A stretch of 13,245 nucleotides of DNA from CAZVAR01 sp964625225 (GTDB lineage Bacteria; Pseudomonadota; Alphaproteobacteria; JAJUGE01): NCBI GenBank assembly GCA_964625225.1, contig CAZVAR010000109.1, positions 1 through 13,245 on the forward strand. Direction: 5' to 3'. Position 1 is the stretch's first letter, and each line of letters begins with the position of its first letter. The notes beneath the pieces are model-generated. The model was not told the origin of the DNA, did no database searches, and saw only the letters and a program-made list of their open reading frames with translations. Below are positions 7,099 to 13,245 of the stretch, piece after piece. The translations under genes and the position numbers were made by a program.

Positions 7099-7125
7099 CC
7101 GGAGCACGGCAGCCGCCGTGCCCGG
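7099..7125 (+). repeat. Strong hairpin between crotonase gene and ldhA
   Basis: GCACGGC (7104-7110) and GCCGTGC (7115-7121) pair around the loop AGCC. The stem extends by CCGG/CCGG (7099-7102 with 7122-7125) past a single bulged A. No T-run follows. The structure ends 6 bases before the ldhA ribosome binding site (7132-7140). It could terminate or attenuate crotonase transcripts, protect the ldhA mRNA 5' end, or serve as a repressor operator. Confidence 0.45.
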
Positions 7126-7147
7126 ACCGATGGAGGGGAGACGACGC

Positions 7148-8161
7148 ATGCAGATCGCAGTCTTCAGTACCAAGCCGTACGACCGGGCTTTCCTGGACCG
7201 GGCGAATGCGGAGCACGGGCACGAAATCACCTATTTTGAGGCCCAACTGACGCCCCGCACGGCGCTGCTGGCCGACGGGGCGGGGGCGGTGTGCGCGTTC
7301 GTCAACGACCAGGTCGATCGCGAGGTGCTGGAGCAACTGGCGCAGCAGGGCACCCGGCTGATCGCCCTGCGCTCCGCCGGATTCAACAATGTCGATCTGG
7401 CGGCCGCGGCAGAACTCTCCCTCACCGTCGCCCGGGTGCCGGCCTACTCCCCTTATGCCGTGGCCGAGCACACGCTGGCGCTGATCCTGTCGCTCAACCG
7501 CAAGATCCACCGCGCCTACGCCCGGGTCCGCGAAGGCAATTTCTCGCTCGACGGCCTGCTGGGATTCGACCTGCACGACCGTACCGCCGGCATCGTCGGC
7601 ACCGGCAAGATCGGAACGGTGGTGGCCGGCATACTCAACGGCATCGGCTGCAAGCTGCTGGCCTTCGATCCCTATCCGAACGAGGAATGCAAGGCCCTCG
7701 GCGTGCGCTATGTGCCGCTGCCGGAGCTGCTCCGAAACGCCGACATCATCACCCTGCACTGTCCCCTCACGCCGGAGACTCACCACCTGATCGACGCGGC
7801 GGCCCTGCAGCAGGTCAAACCGGGCGTGATGCTGATCAATACCGGTCGCGGCGGCCTCATCGATACGCGGGCGGTGATCGCCGCGCTCAAGGACGGGACG
7901 ATCGGCTATCTCGGCCTCGACGTCTACGAGGAGGAGACCGATCTGTTCTTCCAGGACCTCTCCAGCCAGGTGATCCGGGACGACGTGTTCGCGCGCCTCC
8001 TGACCTTCCCGAACGTGATCATCACCGGACATCAAGGCTTCTTCACCGAGGATGCCCTGGCCAACATCGCGGAGACCACGCTTTCGAACGTGACCGCCTT
8101 CGAGAAGGAGGGGCGGGTGCTGCACGAAGTGTCGCTCACCGGCCTCACCGACGGCGCATAG
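7148..8161 (+). CDS. ldhA: D-lactate dehydrogenase, NAD-dependent, LdhA type (337 aa)
   Basis: The enzyme interconverts pyruvate and D-lactate with NADH in the cytoplasm. It resembles E. coli LdhA along its whole length, for example ALRSAGFNNVDL at 73-84, LNRKIHRAY at 116-124, LLAFDPYP at 170-177, TLHCPLTPE at 202-210 and DLFFQD at 265-270. The Rossmann motif GTGKIG is at 151-156. Catalytic residues are Arg234 (NTGRGGLID), Glu263 (DVYEEE) and His295 (TGHQGF), all present. E. coli LdhA has 329 residues, so length is normal. I chose ATG 7148, with GGAGGGGAG 7 bases upstream, over the in-frame start at 7091, because the protein then begins MQIAVFSTKPYD like the family. lldP follows after 19 bases, so the two are probably co-transcribed. 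A broader 2-hydroxyacid substrate range is possible, but the LdhA-specific match is strong. Confidence 0.94.
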   Translation: MQIAVFSTKPYDRAFLDRANAEHGHEITYFEAQLTPRTALLADGAGAVCAFVNDQVDREVLEQLAQQGTRLIALRSAGFNNVDLAAAAELSLTVARVPAYSPYAVAEHTLALILSLNRKIHRAYARVREGNFSLDGLLGFDLHDRTAGIVGTGKIGTVVAGILNGIGCKLLAFDPYPNEECKALGVRYVPLPELLRNADIITLHCPLTPETHHLIDAAALQQVKPGVMLINTGRGGLIDTRAVIAALKDGTIGYLGLDVYEEETDLFFQDLSSQVIRDDVFARLLTFPNVIITGHQGFFTEDALANIAETTLSNVTAFEKEGRVLHEVSLTGLTDGA

Positions 8162-8180
8162 GACGATCCGGACCGGAGCG

Positions 8181-9698
8181 ATGCAGGCCGCCGCGGCCCT
8201 CTCGCCGATCCTGCTGATCCTGATTCTGATGGTCGGCGCCGGCTGGTCAGCGGCACGCGCCGGAAGCGTCGGCTTGGCCGCGGCACTGGCGATCAGCCTG
8301 GGCGTGTTCGACTACGGTGTCGCGGGCGACGCGGCGCCCGGCCGCCCGGCGGCAGTCGGCGGCGCCTTCGCCGAGGCCGGCTTCATCGCCGCGACGATTC
8401 TCTGGATCATCTTTCCGGCGCTCTGCATCCACGAGCTGCAGACGCGTTCGGGTGCGATCGGCGTCATCCGCGGGGCGCTCAAGGGACTTTCGCCCGACCC
8501 GCGCGTTCTGGCCATCCTGATCGCTTGGTTCTTCGCTCTGTTCCTGGAGGGGGCCGCCGGCTTCGGCACGCCGGTGGCGCTTGCCGCGCCGATCCTGGTC
8601 GGCCTCGGCTTCCCTCCGATCCCGGCGGTCAGCATGGTGCTGGTCGGCCACGCCGCGGGCGTCTCGTTCGGTGCCGTGGGGACGCCGATCCAGCCGCAAC
8701 TGGCGGTCACCGCGCTCGGCGAGCGGGAACTGTCCTGGGCGACCGCACTGCTGCACGGCCTGCTCGGATGGATCCTGCTGCTGTTCCTCGTCGCAATCGC
8801 CGGTGCCCGCAAGGCGGCGGCGACCGGCATCGACGGGCGAAGCTGGTGCCACGTCACCGCGGCAGCCGCCCTGTTCCTGCTGCCCTACATGGCCATCGCG
8901 CACTGGATCGGACCGGAACTGCCAACCCTGGGCGGCGCCCTCATGGGCGGCGTCGGCTTCGTCCTCGTCGTGCGGCGGCGCGGGACGGCCGGCCCCGATA
9001 CGGCAGACGCTCCGAGCGCGGCGGCGCTCCTGCGCGCGGCGCTGCCCTATCTCGTGCTGATGGCCCTGATCCTCGCGACCCGGCTAACGCCGCTGAAGGA
9101 GGTGCTGACCGGCTTCGTCCTGCAATGGACCCTGTTCGACCGCTTCTCCGGGAGCATGCAGCCCCTCTATCATCCAGGGACCATGCTCTTGCTCGGCTTC
9201 GTCGTCGGCGGTCTCACGCAAGGCAACCGGCCGGCGTCGCTTGCCGTCGCCGCCGGAGCGGCCGCCGCACGCCTTGTGCCGGTCATGATCGCGCTGTTCG
9301 CGATGCTCGGCCTTTCGCGCCTGATGGTCCATGCAGGCATAATCGCGGTGCTGGCCGAGGGCGCGGCTGGCGCGCTCGGCCCGGCCTGGCCGCTCGTGGC
9401 GCCGACGGTGGGGGCGCTCGGAACCTTCGTCACCGGCTCGGCGACCGCCTCCAACATCCTGTTCACGGAATTCCAGGCGGCCACCGCCGCGGCTCTCGAT
9501 CTGCCGCTCCTGCTGCTGGTCGCCGCGCAGGGTTTCGGCGCCGCCGTCGGCAATGTCGTCTGTCCCCACAACATCGTCGCCGGGGGCGCCACCGTCGGGC
9601 TGACCGGCCGCGAAGGCGACATTCTCAAGCGCACGATCGTGCCGTGCGGCGTCTACGTGGCGGCCGGCGGTGTCCTCCTGTGGCTGCTGGTCGGGTGA
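8181..9698 (+). CDS. lldP: Lactate permease, LldP/LctP family (505 aa)
   Basis: This inner-membrane protein belongs to the lactate permease family (TC 2.A.14), which moves L- and D-lactate, and in GlcA glycolate, with protons. It has about 12 or more hydrophobic segments. Family signatures are present: FLEGAAGFGTPVALAAPILV at 121-140, VSFGAVGTPIQPQL from 161, TFVTGSATASNILF at 415-428, and VCPHNIVAGGATVGLTGREG near 460-479. At 505 residues it is somewhat shorter than E. coli LldP (551). ATG 8181 has GGAG only 2 bases upstream, an unusually short spacing, so initiation may depend on translation of ldhA 19 bases before it. Pairing with LdhA suggests D-lactate export during oxygen limitation or uptake for growth; direction cannot be told from sequence. 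Confidence 0.94.
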   Translation: MQAAAALSPILLILILMVGAGWSAARAGSVGLAAALAISLGVFDYGVAGDAAPGRPAAVGGAFAEAGFIAATILWIIFPALCIHELQTRSGAIGVIRGALKGLSPDPRVLAILIAWFFALFLEGAAGFGTPVALAAPILVGLGFPPIPAVSMVLVGHAAGVSFGAVGTPIQPQLAVTALGERELSWATALLHGLLGWILLLFLVAIAGARKAAATGIDGRSWCHVTAAAALFLLPYMAIAHWIGPELPTLGGALMGGVGFVLVVRRRGTAGPDTADAPSAAALLRAALPYLVLMALILATRLTPLKEVLTGFVLQWTLFDRFSGSMQPLYHPGTMLLLGFVVGGLTQGNRPASLAVAAGAAAARLVPVMIALFAMLGLSRLMVHAGIIAVLAEGAAGALGPAWPLVAPTVGALGTFVTGSATASNILFTEFQAATAAALDLPLLLLVAAQGFGAAVGNVVCPHNIVAGGATVGLTGREGDILKRTIVPCGVYVAAGGVLLWLLVG

Positions 9699-9730
9699 GG
9701 CAGCCATCATGGAAGCGCATTGCGCCGGGC

Positions 9731-9757
9731 GCGGCAAGCCCTCGCGAGGCATGCCGC
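9731..9757. terminator. Hairpin in the convergent lldP/ccoS gap, candidate bidirectional terminator
   Basis: GCGGCA (9731-9736) pairs with TGCCGC (9752-9757). Inside them lies the palindrome CCTCGCGAGG (9740-9749), giving a nearly continuous two-part stem. The gap between the lldP and ccoS stops is only 87 bases and the genes converge, so a shared terminator is expected here. There is no T-run on either strand, so the function is inferred from position and structure. Confidence 0.42.
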
Positions 9758-9785
9758 AGCGGAGCGGATCCGCGCGCGGTCGGCG

Positions 9786-9941
9786 CTATCGCGCTACCGG
9801 CGGATCGTCGTCGTAGAGAATTCGTTCGGCAGCGCCGTCCAGATCGTCGAATTGCCCGGACCGGACGGCCCAGAGGAAGGCGGCAAGACCCAAGCCGCCG
9901 AGCAACAGCGCGATCGGAACGAGGTAAAGCAGCCCGCTCAT
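9786..9941 (-). CDS. ccoS: Cytochrome cbb3 oxidase maturation protein CcoS (FixS), 51 aa
   Basis: This small single-pass membrane protein begins MSGLLYLVPIALLLGGLGLA, a transmembrane segment at about residues 4-26, followed by the family hallmark RSGQFDDLDGAAERIL at 27-42. In Rhodobacter, CcoS is needed to obtain cbb3 oxidase with its haem and copper cofactors in place. The length (51 aa) is normal. The ATG at 9941 overlaps the fixI stop by 4 bases (ATGA). AGGAG, about 9 bases upstream inside fixI, can serve as ribosome binding site. It is the last gene of the ccoG-fixH-fixI-ccoS run. It is below usual ORF length cut-offs and easy to miss. Confidence 0.93.
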   Translation of the reverse strand: MSGLLYLVPIALLLGGLGLAAFLWAVRSGQFDDLDGAAERILYDDDPPVAR

Positions 9942-12226
9942 CCGGCCTGCTCCTGCGCCAGCACATAATCCGGTGTGCGAGAGGCCACCGTGGACCGCCC
10001 GGCACGCCGGCCGGCCGCCAAGCGCATCGCGTTGCCGACGACCAGAAGCGAGGAGGCGGACATGCAGATCGCGGCGATCAGCGGGGTCACGAAGCCGGCG
10101 ATCGCCAGCGGCACCGCCAGAACGTTGTAGCCGAAGGCGAGGGCGAAATTCTGCTTCACCAGCCGCTCGGCGGCACGGGCGATGGTCAGCACCTCCAGCA
10201 CCGGCTCAAGTCGTGCGCCTTGGAAGACGGCATCCGAAACCGTCTGGCTGATGTCGACGGCGGTCGCCGGCGAGAGCGACACCGAGGCGGCGGCAAGCGC
10301 CGGCGCGTCGTTGAGGCCGTCGCCGATCATCAGCACGCGCCGGCCCTCCGCCGCCAGCGTCGCCAGACGCTCGCTCTTCTGTGCCGGGGTGCAACCGGCG
10401 GACCAGCGCTCGATCCCGAGTTCGGCGGCCACCGCGGCGACGGTCGGACGCCGGTCGCCGGACAGCAGCTCGACCGCATAGCCGCACCGCTTCAGCTCCG
10501 CGACCACCGACCCGGCATCGGCGCGCAGCGTGTCGTCGAAGGCGAACCGCACCGCGCTGCCGTCGGGGCGGCGCAGCCACATCTCCATGCCCGGCCGCTC
10601 GTCCTCCGCCGCGATGCCGCACCAGCGGCGGCTCCCGAGGCGGACCTCCCCCTCCGGAGTGTCGAACGCCAAGCCGCAGCCCGGCATTTCGCGCACGCCG
10701 TCGAGCGGCCGCACATCCGGCACGGCGGCCGCCAGCGCCCGGGCAAGCGGATGGCGGCTGGCAGCCGCCATGCCGGCAGCGAGCCGCAGGGTCGCGTCGT
10801 CGAGGTCCGGATCGGGGCGCAAAGCCGGGCGGCCGAGGGTCAGCGTGCCGGTCTTGTCGAATACCACCGTGTCCACGCCGGCCAGCCGCTCCAGTGCCGT
10901 TGCGGTCTTCAGCAGGACGCCGCTGCGCATCAGACGGCCGCTCGCGATCACCTGCACCGCAGGCACGGCGAGCCCCAGCGCGCAGGGACAGGTGATGATC
11001 AGGACGGCGACGCCGATCATCAGCGCCGGCTGCCAGGCGAGTCCTCCGACCAGGATCCAGCCAAGAAAGGTCGCCAGCGCCAGAAGATGCACGACCGGCG
11101 CATAGAGTCGGGCGACGCGGTCGGCGAGCGCGACATATTTCGCTCGACGCTGCTCGGCGACCTCCATCAGCCGTACGATCTCCGCCAGCAGCGTCGATTC
11201 GCCGGCGGCCGTCACCTCCAGCCGCAGCGGCGCACCGAGATTGAGGGTACCGGCGAAGACGCGATCGCCGGGCGCGGCCGCCGTCGGCACGGTCTCGCCG
11301 GTGATCAGGCTGGTATCCAGCTCGGAGGCGCCGACCAGGACACGGCCGTCCACCGGCACGCGCTCGCCGGCCGCGACCAGGACCGTCATGCCTGGCGAGA
11401 GCGTGTCCGCCGGTGCCATGCGCCGGCTGCCGTCCGGTTCGATGACCGTGGCGGCCGTGCTGCCGAGCGACAGCAGCCGCTCCGCGGCCGAGCGGGCCGT
11501 GCCGCGGGCGCGACAGTCGAGGTAGCGCCCGAGCAGCAGGAAGAAGAGCAGCGCCACGGCCGAATCGAAATAGGCGTGCGGCCCGCCGCGCATCGTCTCG
11601 AACAGGCTGACCGCCGCGGCCAACGTCACGCCGATCGAGATCGGCACGTCCATGTTGGTGCGACCGTGCCGCAGAGCGCCCAGGGCAGACCGGAAGAAGG
11701 GCTGGCCGGCATAGGCGATCACGGGCAGCGCGACCAGGGCCGAGAACCAATGCATCAGGGCACGGGTCCCCTCCCCCATATCCTCGAAATGCCCCGCCCA
11801 GATGCCGACCGACAGCAGCATGACGTTGGCCATGCCGAAACCGGCGACGGCCATGGCCCGCAGCAGACCGGTTTCCTGAGCCCGATCCGCGGCGCCGAGC
11901 CGGTCCGGGTCGTAGGGAATCAGCCGGAAACCCAGATCCGTCACCCGCGCCGCCAGTTCCGGCGCGCGGCCGGACGCTCCATGCCATTTCAGGACGAGCC
12001 GCCGTGTCGTCAGATTGACCCGGGCTTCGACCACTTCCGGAACGGCGGTGAGTGCGGACTCGATGCGCCGCACGCAGCCGCCGCAATGCACGCCCTCTAC
12101 CATCAGGTGCAGGACGTTCCGACCGGCCTCGTCGGGGCGGACATAGGCCGTGAAATCGACCGGCGCCGCGGGTTCGGGAACGGCATCGATCTCGACCGGG
12201 GCTGCGCTTGTAAGGGTCGTGCTCAT
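9938..12226 (-). CDS. fixI: Cu(I)-translocating P1B-type ATPase FixI/CcoI for cbb3 oxidase assembly (762 aa)
   Basis: FixI (CcoI, CopA2-like) pumps Cu(I) across the inner membrane at the cost of ATP, for insertion into the cbb3 oxidase binuclear centre. Domains in order: a ~38-residue leader, a heavy-metal-binding domain with Cys48-x-x-Cys51 (VEGVHCGGCVRRIE), membrane helices, the actuator loop with TGET at 309-312, the metal-site helix with CPC at 413-415, the phosphorylation motif DKTGT with Asp457, His492-Pro493 in the nucleotide domain, GDGLND at 635-640, and two final helices up to about 735. All key residues are intact. ATG 12226 overlaps the fixH stop in ATGA; the open frame up to 12298 would only run into fixH. 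A detoxifying CopA is less likely, since the flanking genes are fixH and ccoS. Confidence 0.96.
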   Translation of the reverse strand: MSTTLTSAAPVEIDAVPEPAAPVDFTAYVRPDEAGRNVLHLMVEGVHCGGCVRRIESALTAVPEVVEARVNLTTRRLVLKWHGASGRAPELAARVTDLGFRLIPYDPDRLGAADRAQETGLLRAMAVAGFGMANVMLLSVGIWAGHFEDMGEGTRALMHWFSALVALPVIAYAGQPFFRSALGALRHGRTNMDVPISIGVTLAAAVSLFETMRGGPHAYFDSAVALLFFLLLGRYLDCRARGTARSAAERLLSLGSTAATVIEPDGSRRMAPADTLSPGMTVLVAAGERVPVDGRVLVGASELDTSLITGETVPTAAAPGDRVFAGTLNLGAPLRLEVTAAGESTLLAEIVRLMEVAEQRRAKYVALADRVARLYAPVVHLLALATFLGWILVGGLAWQPALMIGVAVLIITCPCALGLAVPAVQVIASGRLMRSGVLLKTATALERLAGVDTVVFDKTGTLTLGRPALRPDPDLDDATLRLAAGMAAASRHPLARALAAAVPDVRPLDGVREMPGCGLAFDTPEGEVRLGSRRWCGIAAEDERPGMEMWLRRPDGSAVRFAFDDTLRADAGSVVAELKRCGYAVELLSGDRRPTVAAVAAELGIERWSAGCTPAQKSERLATLAAEGRRVLMIGDGLNDAPALAAASVSLSPATAVDISQTVSDAVFQGARLEPVLEVLTIARAAERLVKQNFALAFGYNVLAVPLAIAGFVTPLIAAICMSASSLLVVGNAMRLAAGRRAGRSTVASRTPDYVLAQEQAG

Positions 12227-12708
12227 TGCCCGACGACGATCCTCTGCTCGAACCGCAAGGTCTCGGCGCCCCTGGTCGCCGCGATCCGGATGTCCCACAT
12301 CCCGGGCAGCGGCAGATCCACCGTCGCCGCATAGCGTCCCGGCCCCAACGGCGGCAGGACGAACTCGAAATCGAAACCTTCGTGGGTGGGCCGCACAAAC
12401 GCGGCGCGGACCTCTTCTACCGCGGCCGGCCGCCCGGCCCGGTCGCGCAAGGTGAACTCGAGGCGGCCACGGCCGGCGTCGCCGACCGTGTAGGCGACAT
12501 CGCCCTGCCAGCCCGCCGCCGCCTGCGCGCGCGCCGCGTGCAGCGTCGCATTGTAGGCGAGGCCCTTGCGATAAGCGTCCTCGGTCGCGATCCCCGTCCA
12601 GCTGCTGAAGGCGAACCCGGCCATGGTCGCGTTAGCGACGATCACGACGAGAAATCCGGCCAGGAACATCTTGGGAATCCAGGAATCGCGAGACGTCGTG
12701 CCGCTCAT
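12223..12708 (-). CDS. fixH: cbb3 oxidase assembly protein FixH (CcoH), 161 aa
   Basis: FixH is a single-pass inner-membrane protein required for stable cbb3 oxidase assembly and functioning with the FixI copper pump. One hydrophobic helix lies at about residues 14-36 (MFLAGFLVVIVANATMAGFA). Right after it comes the family motif YRKGLAYN at 46-53. The rest is a periplasmic beta-rich domain with RPTHEGFDFEF and the ending PGMWDIRI. Length is normal. Its ATG overlaps the ccoG stop and its TGA overlaps the fixI start, each in ATGA. The ribosome binding site before it is weak (GGGGG, 8 bases upstream), consistent with reliance on translational coupling from ccoG. Confidence 0.93.
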   Translation of the reverse strand: MSGTTSRDSWIPKMFLAGFLVVIVANATMAGFAFSSWTGIATEDAYRKGLAYNATLHAARAQAAAGWQGDVAYTVGDAGRGRLEFTLRDRAGRPAAVEEVRAAFVRPTHEGFDFEFVLPPLGPGRYAATVDLPLPGMWDIRIAATRGAETLRFEQRIVVGQ

Positions 12709-13245
12709 GGTTTCGGCCCCCGGAAAATGGTCTCGTGCTGTGCGGTCTCGCTGCCGTCCAGATCCGTGAGCATGAAGGCCACCGGCAGCGTCTCGGCGGT
12801 CACGACCGAGCGCGGTGCGCGGACGTAGACCTGGTAGGTCGCAACCGAGTCCGCCTTGGCCGAGAGGATCGGCCGTTCGGCATCGCTCGCCTCGCCGACG
12901 ACGCTCATCGTCGCGCCGTGGAGCCCGACGAAGGAGAGGGCAAAGCTGCGCGGCTCGCGTGTCATGTTTAGGATCTTGATGGTGTAGCCGTTGCGGATGC
13001 TGCCGTCGGAAAGGGTGACGAACAGCGGGCTCCGGTCGTGCAGTACGTTGATGTCGAGGCTCGTGCGGGAGGCGAGGCTCCACAGCATCGCCCCGGAGAT
13101 CACGACGAACAGCAGCGCATAGAGGACGGTCCGCGGCCGTACCAGCCGCCAAGTCGTCGGCTTGCCGGCGGCCCGATGCTGCTGGTTGCGTTCGGTGTCG
13201 TAGGTGATCAGGGAGTGGACATCGCGCCCGGTCAGGCGATCGCGG
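12705..13245 (-). CDS. ccoG: Cytochrome cbb3 accessory protein CcoG (FixG), C-terminal part only
   Basis: The frame runs off the right edge; 179 codons are visible. Full CcoG is about 480-500 residues, with N-terminal membrane helices and two 4Fe-4S clusters that lie outside the window. CcoG reduces Cu(II) to Cu(I) for cbb3 assembly. What is seen is the segment LITYDTERNQQH, a last transmembrane helix (about visible residues 38-58, VLYALLFVVISGAMLWSL), then the periplasmic immunoglobulin-like FixG C-terminal domain with the hallmark stretches NVLHDRSPLFVTLSDGSIRN and YTIKILN. The stop at 12705-12707 overlaps the fixH start in ATGA. The oxidase genes ccoNOQP probably precede it beyond the window. 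Confidence 0.95.
   Translation of the reverse strand, partial: RDRLTGRDVHSLITYDTERNQQHRAAGKPTTWRLVRPRTVLYALLFVVISGAMLWSLASRTSLDINVLHDRSPLFVTLSDGSIRNGYTIKILNMTREPRSFALSFVGLHGATMSVVGEASDAERPILSAKADSVATYQVYVRAPRSVVTAETLPVAFMLTDLDGSETAQHETIFRGPKP

Noticed and set aside
5668..7230. Minus-strand extension of the CMD gene to a 736-codon frame
   Set aside because: The extension is antisense to the crotonase gene and crosses the divergent promoter region. The CMD protein starts properly at 5667 behind a strong ribosome binding site.
6902..8125. 407-codon minus-strand frame opposite ldhA
   Set aside because: It is antisense to a complete, well-matched LdhA gene and has no recognisable domain.
8525..12334. 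A 1269-codon plus-strand open frame
   Set aside because: It runs out of frame through lldP and antisense to ccoS and fixI, is extremely Arg-rich, and has no domain. It is a stop-poor shadow caused by high GC.
1..13245. Search for tRNA, rRNA, CRISPR arrays, insertion sequences, toxin-antitoxin or phage-defence genes
   Set aside because: No repeat-spacer pattern, cloverleaf, transposase or nuclease motif was found by eye. All sizeable coding regions are accounted for by the genes listed.

Overview
The window is GC-rich throughout, with dense codon-biased genes, many long spurious open frames on the opposite strands, and a fixGHIS (ccoGHIS) cytochrome cbb3 assembly cluster. That combination fits an alphaproteobacterium, possibly a Rhodospirillales-like one. 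This placement rests on composition and gene order only. There are no rRNA or tRNA genes, CRISPR arrays, transposases or integrases.

Layout, left to right. (1) 2-3268, plus strand: the C-terminal 1088 codons of a large autotransporter (type Va secretion) with an Asn/Gly-rich beta-helix passenger and a complete beta-barrel; its 5' end lies outside the window. (2) 3450-6013, minus strand: an amidase-signature hydrolase, a carboxymuconolactone-decarboxylase-family protein and a 58-residue protein I do not recognise, separated by gaps of 163 and 169 bases. (3) 6253-9698, plus strand: a crotonase-fold protein lacking both canonical catalytic glutamates, a D-lactate dehydrogenase of the LdhA type, and a lactate permease of the LldP/LctP family 19 bases behind ldhA. 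(4) 9786-13245, minus strand: ccoG (partial), fixH, fixI and ccoS, transcribed in that order toward the lactate genes, with every junction a 4-base ATGA stop/start overlap.

How the genes work together. The fix/cco block encodes the maturation machinery of the high-affinity cbb3 oxidase: CcoG is a membrane ferredoxin-like copper reductase, FixH and CcoS are assembly factors, and FixI is the Cu(I)-transporting P1B ATPase. The oxidase structural genes ccoNOQP are not in the window and would usually lie upstream of ccoG, beyond the right edge. LdhA and LldP form a plausible D-lactate production/consumption and exchange unit. Fermentative lactate metabolism and microaerobic respiration are both oxygen-limitation functions, but a shared regulon is only an inference here. 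The amidase/CMD/crotonase neighbourhood looks like accessory catabolism with unknown substrates.

Nothing here amounts to a clearly new multi-gene system. The items most worth a second look are the crotonase with both glutamates replaced, the unannotated-looking 58-codon gene at 5837-6013, the anomalous first ~75 bases of the autotransporter fragment, and several strong intergenic inverted repeats.
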